DNA of 64,000 bases from Photorhabdus khanii NC19 (GCF_000517265.1 NZ_AYSJ01000002.1:592498-656497); one strand, 5' to 3'. Shown: positions 10,268-19,270, counted from the stretch's first letter. Numbers and translations: made by a program. Notes: a model not told the origin generated them from the letters alone.

Positions 10268-10306
10268 AGGCAATAAAATTTCACTGTCAGTGAAATTTTA
10301 TTGCCT
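10268..10306. repeat. Perfect 39-bp palindrome
   Basis: Two 19-bp arms (AGGCAATAAAATTTCACTG and its exact reverse complement) flank a single T. The arms are AT-rich in the middle. It could form a strong hairpin or bind a dimeric regulator or recombinase. A second smaller hairpin (TCAGGCG, TAC, CGCCTGA) lies at 10339-10355. Both precede the retron-like locus. It does not have the T tract expected of a simple terminator. Confidence 0.8.
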
Positions 10307-10364
10307 AAACTTGAAGTATATGGTTTACTCATCACAGGTCAGGCGTACCGCCTGAGCCGTGTTC

Positions 10365-10672
10365 TTTAAAATGATTGTTCTCATCGTAACAGCGAAGGTC
10401 TAGCGTAATTGCCTGCTTATCAGGCCGCTCCTTCATCCGGTGTTGGAGATTTTGACGGGCAGACCAGCGTAATCGGTCAGTCTGAAGCACGTTCGTCATG
10501 ATGGTGATATGTAGCCAGTCGCGATATGCGGCTACTGGGCAACTGCACTATCGGAATAAACGGGGCTTCATCGTCGCGAAGACTGGTGTTGGGCTTGCGC
10601 ATCGGGTTGGCTCCTTTCGGCCATCGCCTTGTTACGGGGCTTCGGCGTTTTGCCGATTCAAAGGAGAGCAAT
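10365..10672 (+). ncRNA. Candidate retron non-coding RNA region (msr-msd)
   Basis: About 300 bases upstream of the retron-like gene set have no convincing gene and are rich in short inverted repeats, for example TAGCC/GGCTA around 10512-10535, CTTC/GAAG around 10566-10583 and TCGGC/GCCGA around 10617-10656. Retron ncRNAs usually lie just upstream of the accessory or RT genes. I could not identify the priming guanosine or the a1/a2 arms, so this is a location hypothesis only. Confidence 0.25.
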
Positions 10673-10912
10673 ATGAAACACGATACTTTAAAGAACACCA
10701 TCGCAACGCTTGAAAAGCTGCGCGATGCTCACTGCAGCCAACTCGATGCTGGCGCTCTGGCAGAGCTGGAAGATGTATTGCGTCAGTTACGCATTCATCG
10801 TGACAGCCCGGTAAAAAGCGGGTTCCGGTTTGACGATATTGTCTTCCGGGCACTACGTATTATTGACGTTGTGCTTCGTCTGATCACAAACATTGATGAT
10901 TGGATGAAATAA
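10673..10912 (+). CDS. 79-residue protein of a retron-like locus
   Basis: The ATG at 10673 follows a strong AAAGGAGAG ribosome site, so this start is preferred to longer upstream options in the same frame. The N-terminal half is an acidic/basic helix (LKNTIATLEKLRDAHCSQLDAGALAELEDV). The C-terminus is a hydrophobic or amphipathic helix (DIVFRALRIIDVVLRLITNI). It is followed after 51 bases by an XRE regulator and then a reverse transcriptase in the same direction. The position suggests a retron accessory or effector protein. The family is not recognised. Confidence 0.5.
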   Translation: MKHDTLKNTIATLEKLRDAHCSQLDAGALAELEDVLRQLRIHRDSPVKSGFRFDDIVFRALRIIDVVLRLITNIDDWMK

Positions 10913-10963
10913 TGCAACAGAGCCAAGACGCAGCAGGCCCAATATTTATTTGCGGGGTTAATT

Positions 10964-11254
10964 ATGAATATCGGAAAGGCCATCAAGTTATGTCGAACCA
11001 GAAGGGGAATATCACAGACGGATTTGGCGCAGAAGGCAGAATGCTCAGTTTCCTATCTTTCCATGCTTGAAAACAATAAGCGTGATCCAACGCTTTCAAC
11101 TCTTAACAGCATTGCTACTGCTCTCAACATTCCTGTCAGCATTATATTCTTTATTGCTGCCGAGGCCGGTGATCTTAACGGTATTGATAAAGGACTCCAG
11201 GGGGAACTTGCACGTACCGCATTGGAGCTGCTTAATGATTCACACTCCGCTTGA
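10964..11254 (+). CDS. XRE-family helix-turn-helix regulator
   Basis: A 96-residue Cro/CI-type DNA-binding protein. The helix-turn-helix spans about residues 5-60 (AIKLCRTRRGISQTDLAQKA, then CSVSYLSMLENNKRDPTLSTL). Its 3' end overlaps the start of the reverse transcriptase gene at 11235 by 20 bases, implying translational coupling. HTH proteins are reported accessory genes of some retron classes, so it may control or form part of this locus. The start ATG at 10964 has only a moderate ribosome site (GCGGGG). Confidence 0.75.
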   Translation: MNIGKAIKLCRTRRGISQTDLAQKAECSVSYLSMLENNKRDPTLSTLNSIATALNIPVSIIFFIAAEAGDLNGIDKGLQGELARTALELLNDSHSA

Positions 11255-12207
11255 CTCACCCTTCTACAGTAGACGACGCATCAGCAGTATGACAGCGCTA
11301 TCAAAAGCGCTGAACATATCTCTTATCGAACTCCTCAGCCTAGCCAGTCGGGCAGATAAGATGTACCGGCTCGCCAGCACAATAACTAAGCCTGACGGAA
11401 GTGCGCGCCAGACTTGGGATGCATATGAACCCCTTAAAAACATACAACGCAATATTAGGCGCAACATTCTGGATTATGTTGTATACCCGGCATATCTGAC
11501 AGGTAGCCTGAAAGGCTGTGACTATAAAATTAACGCATCTTTGCACGCTGGCGCGACAAATTGTTATTAACGAAGATATCACGCGTTTTTTCCCGTCAAC
11601 TTCAGCCGTAATAGTGCAAAGCATATGGCGGCATTTTTTTGGTTTCGATAAGGAAGTAGCTGAGTGTTTGGCCAAACTGACGACCCGGCAGGGGGAGCTA
11701 CCTCAGGGTGCAATCACTAGTTCATTTCTGGCTAACCTGGCGTTTTGGAAAGATGAACCGGCACTGCAAGCCAGTCTTCGGGCTCGAGGACTAATTTACT
11801 CCCGCTACGTTGATGATATTGCCGTTTCTTCAGTAAACTTTCTTGATAATCCGACTAAAACGGATGTGATAGCCTGTGTTTATGGCATGCTTTTCAGACA
11901 CGGTTACCAGCCAAAACGAACCAAACACGAAATCAAAACGTCCGGAAAACGGATGGAAGTTACTCGGCTGTCGGTGAACTCAAAGCCCGGTCTCTCTGCT
12001 GCCAGACAAAGCCAGATACGCTCGGCGGTGCATCATTTAGAGCTGGCTTTCCTGAGGGGCGAGATAATCGAGTTCGATAAAGGCCCTTATGCACAAACAT
12101 TGGGCTTGGTACATCTATTCGCCCGGTTCCATCCCGGCAAAGCGAAAAAACTTAAACAGCGCTTACTTGCTCTTAAGAGCGAGGAACGGATGAATGAGTG
12201 TCCCTAG
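11235..12207 (+). pseudogene. Retron-type reverse transcriptase, frameshifted
   Basis: The frame from ATG 11235 encodes the N-terminal part (SSMTALSKALNISLIELL, AYEPLKNIQRNIRRNILDYV, YPAYLTGSLKGCDYKINASL) but stops at about 11570. The +1 frame carries the rest (RQIVINEDITRFFPS, LPQGAITSSFLANLAF, YSRYVDDIAVSS) to 12207. The YVDD catalytic motif and an LPQG box are intact. VTRLSVN stands where retron RTs usually have VTG. The switch falls around 11545-11556 and fits one extra base in a GGCGCGA run. The restored length (about 320 residues) is typical of retron RTs. The gene is inactive unless frameshifting occurs; a sequencing error is possible. Confidence 0.75.
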
Positions 12208-12246
12208 TATAAGAACCATGAAAGAAATTTTTACTAAGGTGAAGGC

Positions 12247-12834
12247 GTGGCAATCTTTGACATTGAAAAAGACGAATTACTTCGGCTCTCCGATACTCAG
12301 CTAGAAGAGTTGATTGCTCGGCTTGCGGAAGCTGAAGTGGCAATGCATGGTCATAGCCCAGCGTGTGTAAATTGGTCTGGTTCAATCACAGCCCCTGACG
12401 GAGGCGTTGATATCCAAGTTCAGGTTCCAGTTGACCAACTGAAAGTTGGCTTTCTTGTAAGGCCTGATACCGTGTTTCAGGCAAAGAAACATAAGATGCC
12501 AAAGGTTGCAATCAAGAAGGAAATGGGCACTGGCAAAGCGCTTTCATCGCTCATTTCTGAACAAGCCCAAAAGCAAGGCAGTTACATCATTGTCAGTTTG
12601 GGCGATGATTGCTCACCGTCAGGTAAGGCGGGCCGTCTCAAAGCAATGTGGGATGCAGTAGAAGATGATCCTAACAAAAGCAATCTTCATCTTGATTTCT
12701 ACGACCGTTCCAAACTCATTCAATGGTTGCGCCAACACCCATCAGTCATGCTGTGGGTAAAAGGGAAGCTTGGACAAGGTGGCAACCGTACGGTGCGTGG
12801 AGCAATCCACCACAAGGTGTTACGGACACTTTAA
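12247..12834 (+). pseudogene. Nuclease-STAND ATPase gene, fragment 1 (nuclease-like N-terminus)
   Basis: A GTG start at 12247 after AAGGTGA begins a broken gene that extends in pieces to 17065. This piece holds the N-terminal domain. GGVD at residues 52-55 and FQAKK at 77-81 give a PD-(D/E)xK-like core in which Gln replaces the usual Glu (the QxK variant found in some Mrr-type nucleases). Near 12780 the frame is lost: the next frame continues directly as GWQPYGAWSNP, which fits loss of one G from a G run. The last 15 or so codons of this piece are therefore out of the true frame. The overall plan, nuclease then NTPase then long helical sensor, resembles Avs/STAND anti-phage proteins. Confidence 0.6.
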
Positions 12835-13877
12835 TCTCAGCCCCTGGTGTAAGCATTACTTTGCCATCGGGAAAGGGGCAAAAACTCAAAATTGATGAAG
12901 CAATTAGTCCAATGCGAGCCCTTATTCGGTCGACGAATAAGGAGGTTCGTATTACAGGATTGTCTGGTGTTGGGAAGACCCGGATCGTTCAGGCACTCTT
13001 CGATGAAACAGTTGGAACAGATGCGCTTGACCGGACAGTAGCTATTTATGTTGATACTGGATCTGAGCCAGTACCTTCTGCTACGGCGATGCTTGATAAA
13101 CTGATCGCTGAGGGCCGACGAGCCATCATGATCCTTGATAATTGCCCATCAGAACTACACGCTTCACTTGCCAGCAAAGTATCAGCCGCTGGAAGAGAAG
13201 TAAGTCTCATCACGATCGAGTACGACATTAGGGATGACAAACCACAGACAACTGAGGTCATCCACATAGAGACAGATAGTCCGGAGGTGGCAGAGCAACT
13301 TCTTCTCCGTCGCTTTCCTGCTATTGGTCAGAATAATGCCCGTCGGATTGCTGAGTTTGCAGATGGGAATGCAAGAGTTGCTTTGGCTATAGCGGAGAGA
13401 GGCGAGGAAGGTGAGAGTTTGGCTCTGCTTTCTGATGCGCAGTTGTTTAATCGCTTGTTTGAACAACGTAATCAACCCGACGGGGATTTACGGGAGCAAG
13501 CTGAAATATTGTCTCTGGTATATTCGTTCTCGGTCTCTAGTCCAGATGCTGTTACCGACGAACTAGAAATATTGGGTGTGCTCTTAGGGTATTCCAAAAT
13601 CCAGTTATTCAAAGCCGTTACGAAGCTGATGGAACGTCACGTTGTCCAGAAAAGAGCTCACTGGAGAGCTATCTTACCTCATGCCATTGCGAATAGATTG
13701 GCAGCATCCGCACTTAACAGTATTCCCGTTGCTCAACTTAGGGCGACTTTTGAAGCTCCGGATTGTGAGCGTTTATTAATGTCTTTTTCCCACCGCCTGG
13801 GGTTGTTGCACGACCATCCTGTTGCGAAAGAGGTTGTTGAGGCTTGGCTTCAGCCTGAAGGTATGCTGGGGGAATAA
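12723..13877 (+). pseudogene. Nuclease-STAND ATPase gene, fragment 2 (P-loop NTPase)
   Basis: This frame carries the NTPase core. A Walker A motif, GLSGVGKT, lies near 12960-12985, and a hydrophobic strand ending in a DNC-type Walker B (RRAIMILDNCPSELHA) near 13115-13160. Winged-helix-like sequence follows. These features fit a STAND-class ATPase. The true gene enters this frame near 12780, so the first 20 codons from ATG 12723 are probably not native. It stops at 13877 in GGGGGAATAA. Restoring one G would carry the frame on through GIIELNDVSARILEYIG, so a second single-G deletion is the likely cause. Confidence 0.65.
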
Positions 13878-15694
13878 TCGAATTAAATGATGTTTCGGCA
13901 CGAATACTTGAGTATATCGGGCCGGTTGCACCTGAAGCATTACTCAACCGAATTGAGGCCGTACTCTCCTCATCTGATTTTAAAGGTATGGAACCGGGCC
14001 ACAACCCGCAGCGGCGAAGCGTTCTCCGTCTTTTACAAGTATTGGCATACGAACCGAACGCCTTTGAGCGATGCGCTAGGCTCCTTATTCGAATGGCAGA
14101 CGATGAAGCCGATAATAATGACCAGGATTCTGCTCGAAACATGGTCCCAAGGTTTTTCCAGGCGTACCTGTCTGGTACTCACGCATCCCTGAGTCAGCGT
14201 ATTGCTTTAATGAACGAATGCCTTGCATCAAGCATGGTTACGCGTAGATCTCTGGGCTTCAAAATGCTGTCAACTGCCTTGGATGGCCCGCCGTGGTCAG
14301 GATTTGGGGTAACTGAGTTTGGAGCCCGACCCAGAGACTATGGATACGAACCCAACTATGATGAACTTATAGAGTGGCGCAGCGCCTTCATTGACATTGT
14401 GGTCCATTTAGGGACTTCCGGAAATCCTGAGCTTGAAGGGCCCGCACGATCAATCCTCGCTAACGAATTTAGGGGAATTTGGTTTCAAGAAGCGATGCGA
14501 GACAAACTCGTCGATGCTGCCCGTACATTAAATGCTTTTAGTCCTTGGGGGGAAGGTTGGAAAGCCGTTCGTTCAACGGTCTATTTTGACTATACCAAGC
14601 GTAGCGATGGAGATGATGTTGAGCAATTGCCGGACAATCTTGCTGCCTTAGAGAAGGAATTGGAGCCCACTGAGTTAATTCCAACAATAAAGACATATGT
14701 GTTGAGTACAAATCATGATTATTGGGCACTGGATGCGGATTTTGACCATGAGGACTCCAATAAATATGCAGCAGCCGGAAAACGAATGGAAGCCAAAGCA
14801 CTTCAATTGGGACAGGACTTTGCCTTATCAAATCATGTGCTCGAGGAGTTAGGAGCAGAGCTGTTCTCCATCGGTGGAATGCCCTATCGTGCCGTCTTTG
14901 GTCGAGGACTTGCTCGAGGGGCACATGATCTACGTGTTTGTTGGCAGCGACTTGTTGAACAAATAGAAAAGCAGCCAGATGTTAATAAAGACTTTGGAGT
15001 CATAGGTGGCTTCATTGAAGAAGTTGACTCTGTCGATCCAGCATTAGCACAGGAGTTTCTCGACCAATGTGTGCAGCATCCTGAACTTAGACAGGTATTG
15101 GTTGGCTTGCATCCTTGGGGGAAATTTACGGTAAATGATTTGGATCGCTGCATGAAGCATTTGGATGATCCAGACATTCGCCCTTTCATGTATGAGCCGA
15201 TTCTATGGCGAGAACAATACGCCAATTTGCCGAGAGTTCGTGTCCTCGATCTTGCTGAGCGGCTCCTAAGTAAAGTAAGCGGAGATAATGTCATTTTGCA
15301 TGCGCTCTCCATGATACTGCATGGTAAAGATAAATCTGCAGATACACTTGGTGCAGACTTTCGATTGATCGGTCTTGCTGCAGCAATCCGGAGGATTAAA
15401 AACAGCGACAGAGGCCAAAGAGGGACAATTGATTATTACATGGAACGAGTTATCGATGCCGCGTTGCGTTTCGATGGTAATGAGGCAAAAAAAATTGAGT
15501 GGTTGGACACAATCTTCGGTGTCGTTGATGACTTCTATGGATATATGTTTGATTTTGATAAAACCATTGAAACGACAGTTTCGTTGATGCCAGAAGCATT
15601 TCTCAATCGCATTTTTGAAGGTACTGAGGAACAGCAGCGAAGAAGACAGTCTCATCGTCGTGCTGGCTTCGCACTTATCCCCTTGCAAAGATAA
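13878..15694 (+). pseudogene. Nuclease-STAND ATPase gene, fragment 3 (helical sensor region)
   Basis: In the third frame the product continues from about 13878 (IIELNDVSARILEYIG); an ATG usable for a free-standing ORF lies at 13988. About 600 residues of mostly helical sequence follow, without a motif I can name. This matches the long C-terminal repeat or sensor part of STAND proteins. The frame ends at a TAA (15692-15694) lying inside the 6-bp target duplication of the IS982 element. The sequence then resumes beyond the element, so the gene is interrupted there. Confidence 0.6.
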
Positions 15695-15697
15695 ATA

Positions 15698-16674
15698 ACC
15701 TCAGCTTCGTTTAAAAATAGCGATATCACAATCCCGTAAATTCAAGCTCGGTTTTTTAGGTTGGAATGTATAAGCAATTAGGCCAGCGACGATTTCCAAT
15801 AAAAAACCGAGCTGACTGCGGTGTCTTGAATGCGCTATCTGAGAAATATTTTTAAGCTGATCCATGACCGTTTCTATCAAAAATCGCCTTCTTAACATCA
15901 GCTTATCCCAGAGAGATAATTCTTTTGCCTTCATGTTATGACGGACATGAGTGATTAACGTTATTCCTTCTGCTTCCAGTTCATCGCACAAAGCCTGCGA
16001 CAAATACCCTTTATCGCCATATAAACATCCGGTTAACCCTTGTACCAGCGCTTTGACGGGATGGCGATCATCCTTATTTCCTGAGGTCAACTTCACTGCC
16101 AGAAGTTCACCACAATCATTGATAACCAGATGAAGTTTAAAGCCATAAAACCAGCCGGTACTGGTTTTCCCTCGCTGTGCGACGCCCTGAAATACGCGAT
16201 GACGGGGAATACGGAGATTGTGGCAAACGGCAATTTTGGTTGAATCAATAAAAGCGATCCCCTGGGTTTGGGCCTTGCGTGACGAAAGAAAAGCACAGAG
16301 AGGAATGAGCGCCCTTTGCTTCAAGGTTAACATCCGGGTGTAGCTGACCAACTGGGGAAAATCGGCCTGAAGATAGTGTTTAACATGCTGAATATAAAAC
16401 GTTTTAAAATCACGATAATGGCTCATGTGGAATAAAATGAGTATCGTCATGACTTCACTGAGAGAAAGGGAAGCTTCGCGGCGACGTTTGAGCAAACCAT
16501 TTTCAATTAACTGTTGATACCAGAGAGGAATAAATTTTTGGCAAAAGTCATCGACGCAGCAGTAAAGTTCTTCTAAATTAAACCTGCCTGAGGATCTCCA
16601 CGATTTTGTTTTCTTTGACAAAAACTTTGATCGTGCCTCAGGCACTTAGTTCCCTTCTTAAGCAAACCTCAGGT
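15698..16674 (-). mobile_element. IS982-family insertion sequence, complete
   Basis: The element is bounded by imperfect inverted repeats. The left end starts ACCTCAGCTTCGTTTAA at 15698; the right end, read inward, starts ACCTGAGGTTTGCTTAA at 16674. It is flanked by a direct repeat TAAATA (15692-15697 and 16675-16680), the target duplication. The 977-bp length with one transposase gene fits IS982-family elements. It sits inside the nuclease-STAND gene. Confidence 0.85.
15701..16645 (-). CDS. IS982-family transposase
   Basis: A 314-residue DDE transposase filling the IS element. Recognisable family blocks are FIDSTKIAVCHNLRIPRH, GWFYGFKLHLVIND, LTSGNKDDR, LYGDKGYLS and RRRFLIETVMDQLKN, which supply the catalytic Asp, Asp and Glu residues. 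The start used here is a GTG at 16645; an internal start is possible. It appears full length with no frameshift, so the element may still be able to move, and related copies are likely elsewhere in the genome. Confidence 0.9.
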   Translation of the reverse strand: MPEARSKFLSKKTKSWRSSGRFNLEELYCCVDDFCQKFIPLWYQQLIENGLLKRRREASLSLSEVMTILILFHMSHYRDFKTFYIQHVKHYLQADFPQLVSYTRMLTLKQRALIPLCAFLSSRKAQTQGIAFIDSTKIAVCHNLRIPRHRVFQGVAQRGKTSTGWFYGFKLHLVINDCGELLAVKLTSGNKDDRHPVKALVQGLTGCLYGDKGYLSQALCDELEAEGITLITHVRHNMKAKELSLWDKLMLRRRFLIETVMDQLKNISQIAHSRHRSQLGFLLEIVAGLIAYTFQPKKPSLNLRDCDIAIFKRS

Positions 16675-16682
16675 TAAATACG

Positions 16683-17065
16683 AACGTTTTAATTGCATGG
16701 TGCCACGCCAGAAATGTCCCAGTGCTGGGCCTGCTATAGCTGGTGGCGTAACTCTTTGGTCAAAGAATGGTGAACAGAGTGTACTGACCCTACACGAAGC
16801 TGCTATAGAACTGTTAGAGGCCTCACCTGAGCCACTAGCTGTACTGGAGTCTTTTGCTGAGCGCATTACTCCATCTTCCTGGACTGGTAGCCTGGCGAAC
16901 ATAATGCAAGCTAGATCTAGGGCCATCAGTACGTTGAGCAAACACGCGCGTCCAGATATCGCCGAGGCTGCCAAAGTTGTTTGTGAAAAAATGATTCAGT
17001 GGGTGGAACGCCAAAAAGAACGCGAACAACGGGAAGATAGGGAAAGGGAACAGCGGTTTGAATGA
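16683..17065 (+). pseudogene. Nuclease-STAND ATPase gene, fragment 4 (C-terminus)
   Basis: Beyond the IS982 element the C-terminal part of the interrupted gene is visible: AIAGGVTLWSKNGEQSVLTL, then a helical stretch ending in a highly charged tail (EREQREDREREQRFE). The main frame is open from ATG 16697. Between 16681 and 16740 a different frame (INTNVLIAWC) looks like the true continuation of fragment 3, so one or two further frameshifts are likely here. The tail overlaps the upstream region of the next gene. The assignment to the same ancestral gene rests on position and orientation and is inference. Confidence 0.5.
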
Positions 17066-17108
17066 AGGCTACGAGCCTATACAAACGTTCTGCGATAAGG
17101 AGAAAGTG

Positions 17109-17909
17109 ATGGAATCTGCTCGTGATAAACGCACCCGTGAGATCGTCGAGGCTGAGGATCTCTGGCTGCTGGATAGCGTTGATACTGAAGGCTACGTGTG
17201 CTGGGGATGTGGTATAACCATGCATCCTGCTGCATGGGAAAAAGATAAAAAAGTCAGAGCCTATTTTAAAAAGAAACGCCATATTCAACATCATCATGAA
17301 TGTGATGCTGATGCTGAAAGCACAGTAATTCGCCAGGGCCAGAAGGAGAGTGTCCGCAACATACTGGACAGTGCTCCAGGTTTAATGCCCTCGGGATTAA
17401 AGTTGATTGAACAACGCCCGGTTGTTGAACCAAGTATCGCAGGTGATGAAAGCAAGTCCAGTTCGACGCGTTCAGCATCCTCAGCATCTGGTGAAGGTAA
17501 TTCACCCGAACGACAATCCCGGCGTCAAGTGAATGCTATCCGCAATATTTGCCGTGCCTTCATCCGCTTCCCATATGATCGAGGAATATCGCTAAACGTT
17601 CCTGGTATCAAGGGGCAAACTTACTCAGAGGTGTTTAAAAAGCTCCAAAGTAAAATTCAGCCCTACCCGGAGCCAAAGATCTTTTATGCTGAACTACTCT
17701 GGAACAAATTTGTTGAAGATGATGAAAAACTCATCATCCCGTTGTCTGGCGAGTGGGCGGAAGACGAATCCGGAAAGCGTAAACCTTCCCGAAGTTACCA
17801 GATCCATATAAACTGGGCTGGGTGGTCAAAAGCCAAGCGGACTGTGGTACGCAAAGAGTTGGAAGCTGCTCTTGTAAATAGACCCGTTTTAGTTCCATAC
17901 ACTTTTTGA
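17109..17909 (+). pseudogene. Putative zinc-binding protein, truncated by an IS3-family element
   Basis: The ATG at 17109 follows AAGGAG at eight bases and is preferred over TTG 17058 in the same frame. Residues C31, C34, H39, H58, H61-H63 and C65 form a cluster that could bind zinc. A Ser-rich linker lies near 115-135 and a basic region around 135-165. The last codons before the stop at 17909 run into the IS3-like element, so the native C-terminus is lost. A plausible remainder is seen at 19040-19228. The gene follows the broken STAND gene closely and may have been its partner. No family is recognised. Confidence 0.5.
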
Positions 17910-18737
17910 GATCCCGGCCTTGTTATGTTGCAGGCGGTATTCCTCCGGTGTCATGTTATTCAGCGATTCGTGCGGGCGTTCATTGTTGTATTCTGATAGC
18001 CATCTTTCCGTCATTTCCCGCACTTCATTCAGGGTTCTGAACAGATAAAAATCGAGTATTTCTGCGCGATACGTTCGGTTAAAACGTTCTATAAAAGCAT
18101 TCTGAGTTGGTTTCCCCGGCTTGATAAATTCCAGCTTTACCGCATGCATCTCTGCCCATTCAGCCAGCGTCAGAGAGATAAACTCCGGGCCATTATCCAT
18201 GCGTAGCATTATCGGATAGCCACGGTTTGCCGCTATCCGATCGAGTACACGGACCACTCGTTGGGCTGGTAGATTCAGGTCTATCTCGATCGACAATGCC
18301 TCTCGATTAAAGTCATCGACGACATTGAACGTGCGAAAACGACGACCGCAAATCAGAGCGTCATGCATGAAATCAACAGACCAACTCTGGTTTAACGCTT
18401 CAGGTGTAGCCAGCGGTGATGGATTACGCACAGGCAGACGCTGTTTACCTTTGCGGCGAAAATTCAGCTTAAGCAGACAGTAAATACGGTGGATCCTTTT
18501 ATGATTCCACTGGTATCCCTGTCGCCGCAGAATCTGAAATAACTTTGGAAAACCATATCGTGGATACCGTTCGGCGGCAGCCTGTAATGCGAAAATGACA
18601 GGTTCATCACGAGTAGTATCCGGGCGGTAATGATAAACAGTTCTGCTCAGATTCAGACTCCGGCAGGCCTGACGAATACTGAGTCCGAATGTCGTTATCA
18701 GATGCGTTGCCAGCTCACGCTTAAAGGCTGGTTTCAA
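17889..18737 (-). CDS. IS3-family transposase OrfB (integrase core)
   Basis: A 282-residue rve-type integrase. The helix-turn-helix-like start (GLSIRQACRSLNLSRTVYHY) is followed by the DDE core: WSVDFMHDAL (first Asp), RMDNGPEF (second Asp) and AFIERFNRTYR (Glu). The C-terminal YNNERPHESLNNMTPEEY is characteristic of the family. It overlaps orfA by four bases and is normally made as an OrfAB fusion by programmed -1 frameshifting. It appears intact. Confidence 0.9.
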   Translation of the reverse strand: MKPAFKRELATHLITTFGLSIRQACRSLNLSRTVYHYRPDTTRDEPVIFALQAAAERYPRYGFPKLFQILRRQGYQWNHKRIHRIYCLLKLNFRRKGKQRLPVRNPSPLATPEALNQSWSVDFMHDALICGRRFRTFNVVDDFNREALSIEIDLNLPAQRVVRVLDRIAANRGYPIMLRMDNGPEFISLTLAEWAEMHAVKLEFIKPGKPTQNAFIERFNRTYRAEILDFYLFRTLNEVREMTERWLSEYNNERPHESLNNMTPEEYRLQHNKAGISKSVWN

Positions 18738-19000
18738 AGCTTTTTTTCGATAACATCTTTCAGTGCCCGGTTCTCAAGACTGAGATCGGCAAACATCTGT
18801 TTAAGGCGTCGGTTCTCGTCCTCGAGCTCCTTTATCTTTTTAATATCAGAAGCTTCCATGCCTCCGTATTTAGACTTCCAGTTGTAGTAAGTGGCTTCAG
18901 AGATACCGGCCTCCCGACAGACATCCTTAACTGTTCGTCCGGCTTCAACCGACTTAATCACGGCAATGATCTGATGCTCAGTAAAACGGGCTTTACGCAT
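18734..19000 (-). CDS. IS3-family transposase OrfA
   Basis: An 88-residue protein with an N-terminal helix-turn-helix (FTEHQIIAVIKSVEAG, then VKDVCREAGISEATYYNWKS) and a C-terminal leucine-zipper-like coiled coil (LEDENRRLKQMFADLSLENR). This is the standard OrfA layout of IS407/IS1222-type elements. It has a GGAGA ribosome site before ATG 19000. Confidence 0.9.
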   Translation of the reverse strand: MRKARFTEHQIIAVIKSVEAGRTVKDVCREAGISEATYYNWKSKYGGMEASDIKKIKELEDENRRLKQMFADLSLENRALKDVIEKKL

Positions 19001-19039
19001 AGCGATCTCCTTCGTTGGCAGAGTGAGTATGCCGAAAGA

Positions 19040-19228
19040 TCTCTAAATGTGAATGGCACGATTATGCGGGATACTTACACTCGGACAGAGGCACAGGAAG
19101 CTAAAGCAAAAAGATTAAAAGATAAGGCTTGGGTCTTCTTTATCTGTGAGCAAAGCGCTGATAGCCCGGAGATCTTCTACGTCACTGATTACCGGTTAAT
19201 TTGTGCGATCGTGGGGCATATTACGTAA
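19040..19228 (+). pseudogene. Possible C-terminal remainder of the IS3-interrupted gene
   Basis: To the right of the IS3-like element an open frame reads RSLNVNGTIMRDTYTRTEAQ then KDKAWVFFICEQSADSPEIF and VTDYRLICAIVG before a stop at 19228. It has the same direction as the gene truncated at 17909 and reads like a genuine C-terminus. It has no start signal of its own. Linking it to the 17109 gene is inference from position. Confidence 0.4.
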
Positions 19229-19236
19229 CTCTGACG

Positions 19237-19270
19237 TAAAAAAAGGCCTTCCCACACAGAGAAGGCCTAT
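19237..19270 (-). terminator. Rho-independent terminator of the Gp2-like gene
   Basis: AGGCCTTC (19244-19251) pairs with GAAGGCCT (19261-19268). On the minus strand the stem is followed by seven T. It lies directly behind the minus-strand gene ending at 19279. Confidence 0.8.

Larger units (their letters stand above)
17889..19000 (-). mobile_element. IS3-family element (IS407/IS1222-like)
   Basis: Two overlapping transposase ORFs (orfA 18734-19000 and orfB 17889-18737) mark an IS3-family element. Limits are given as the coding span, because I could not match terminal inverted repeats: the region outside orfB shows a GACCCGTTTTAGTTCCATACA-like end near 17880-17900, but no partner is visible beyond orfA. 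The right end may be deleted or diverged. Confidence 0.75.

Noticed and set aside
10526-10672. Upstream extension of the 79-residue ORF to a start at 10526
   Set aside because: ATG 10673 has a strong AAAGGAGAG site, while the extension is Arg/Gly/Leu-rich, has no ribosome site and lies in the hairpin-rich candidate RNA region.
12247-13877. Programmed ribosomal frameshifting to rescue the STAND-like gene
   Set aside because: Several separate shifts, at sites without slippery heptamers that I can see, plus an IS insertion make decay the simpler explanation. A sequencing error at G runs is possible but would not explain the IS.
14538-15312. Minus-strand ORFs over the STAND-like gene
   Set aside because: Low-complexity translations opposite a clearly protein-like plus-strand frame.
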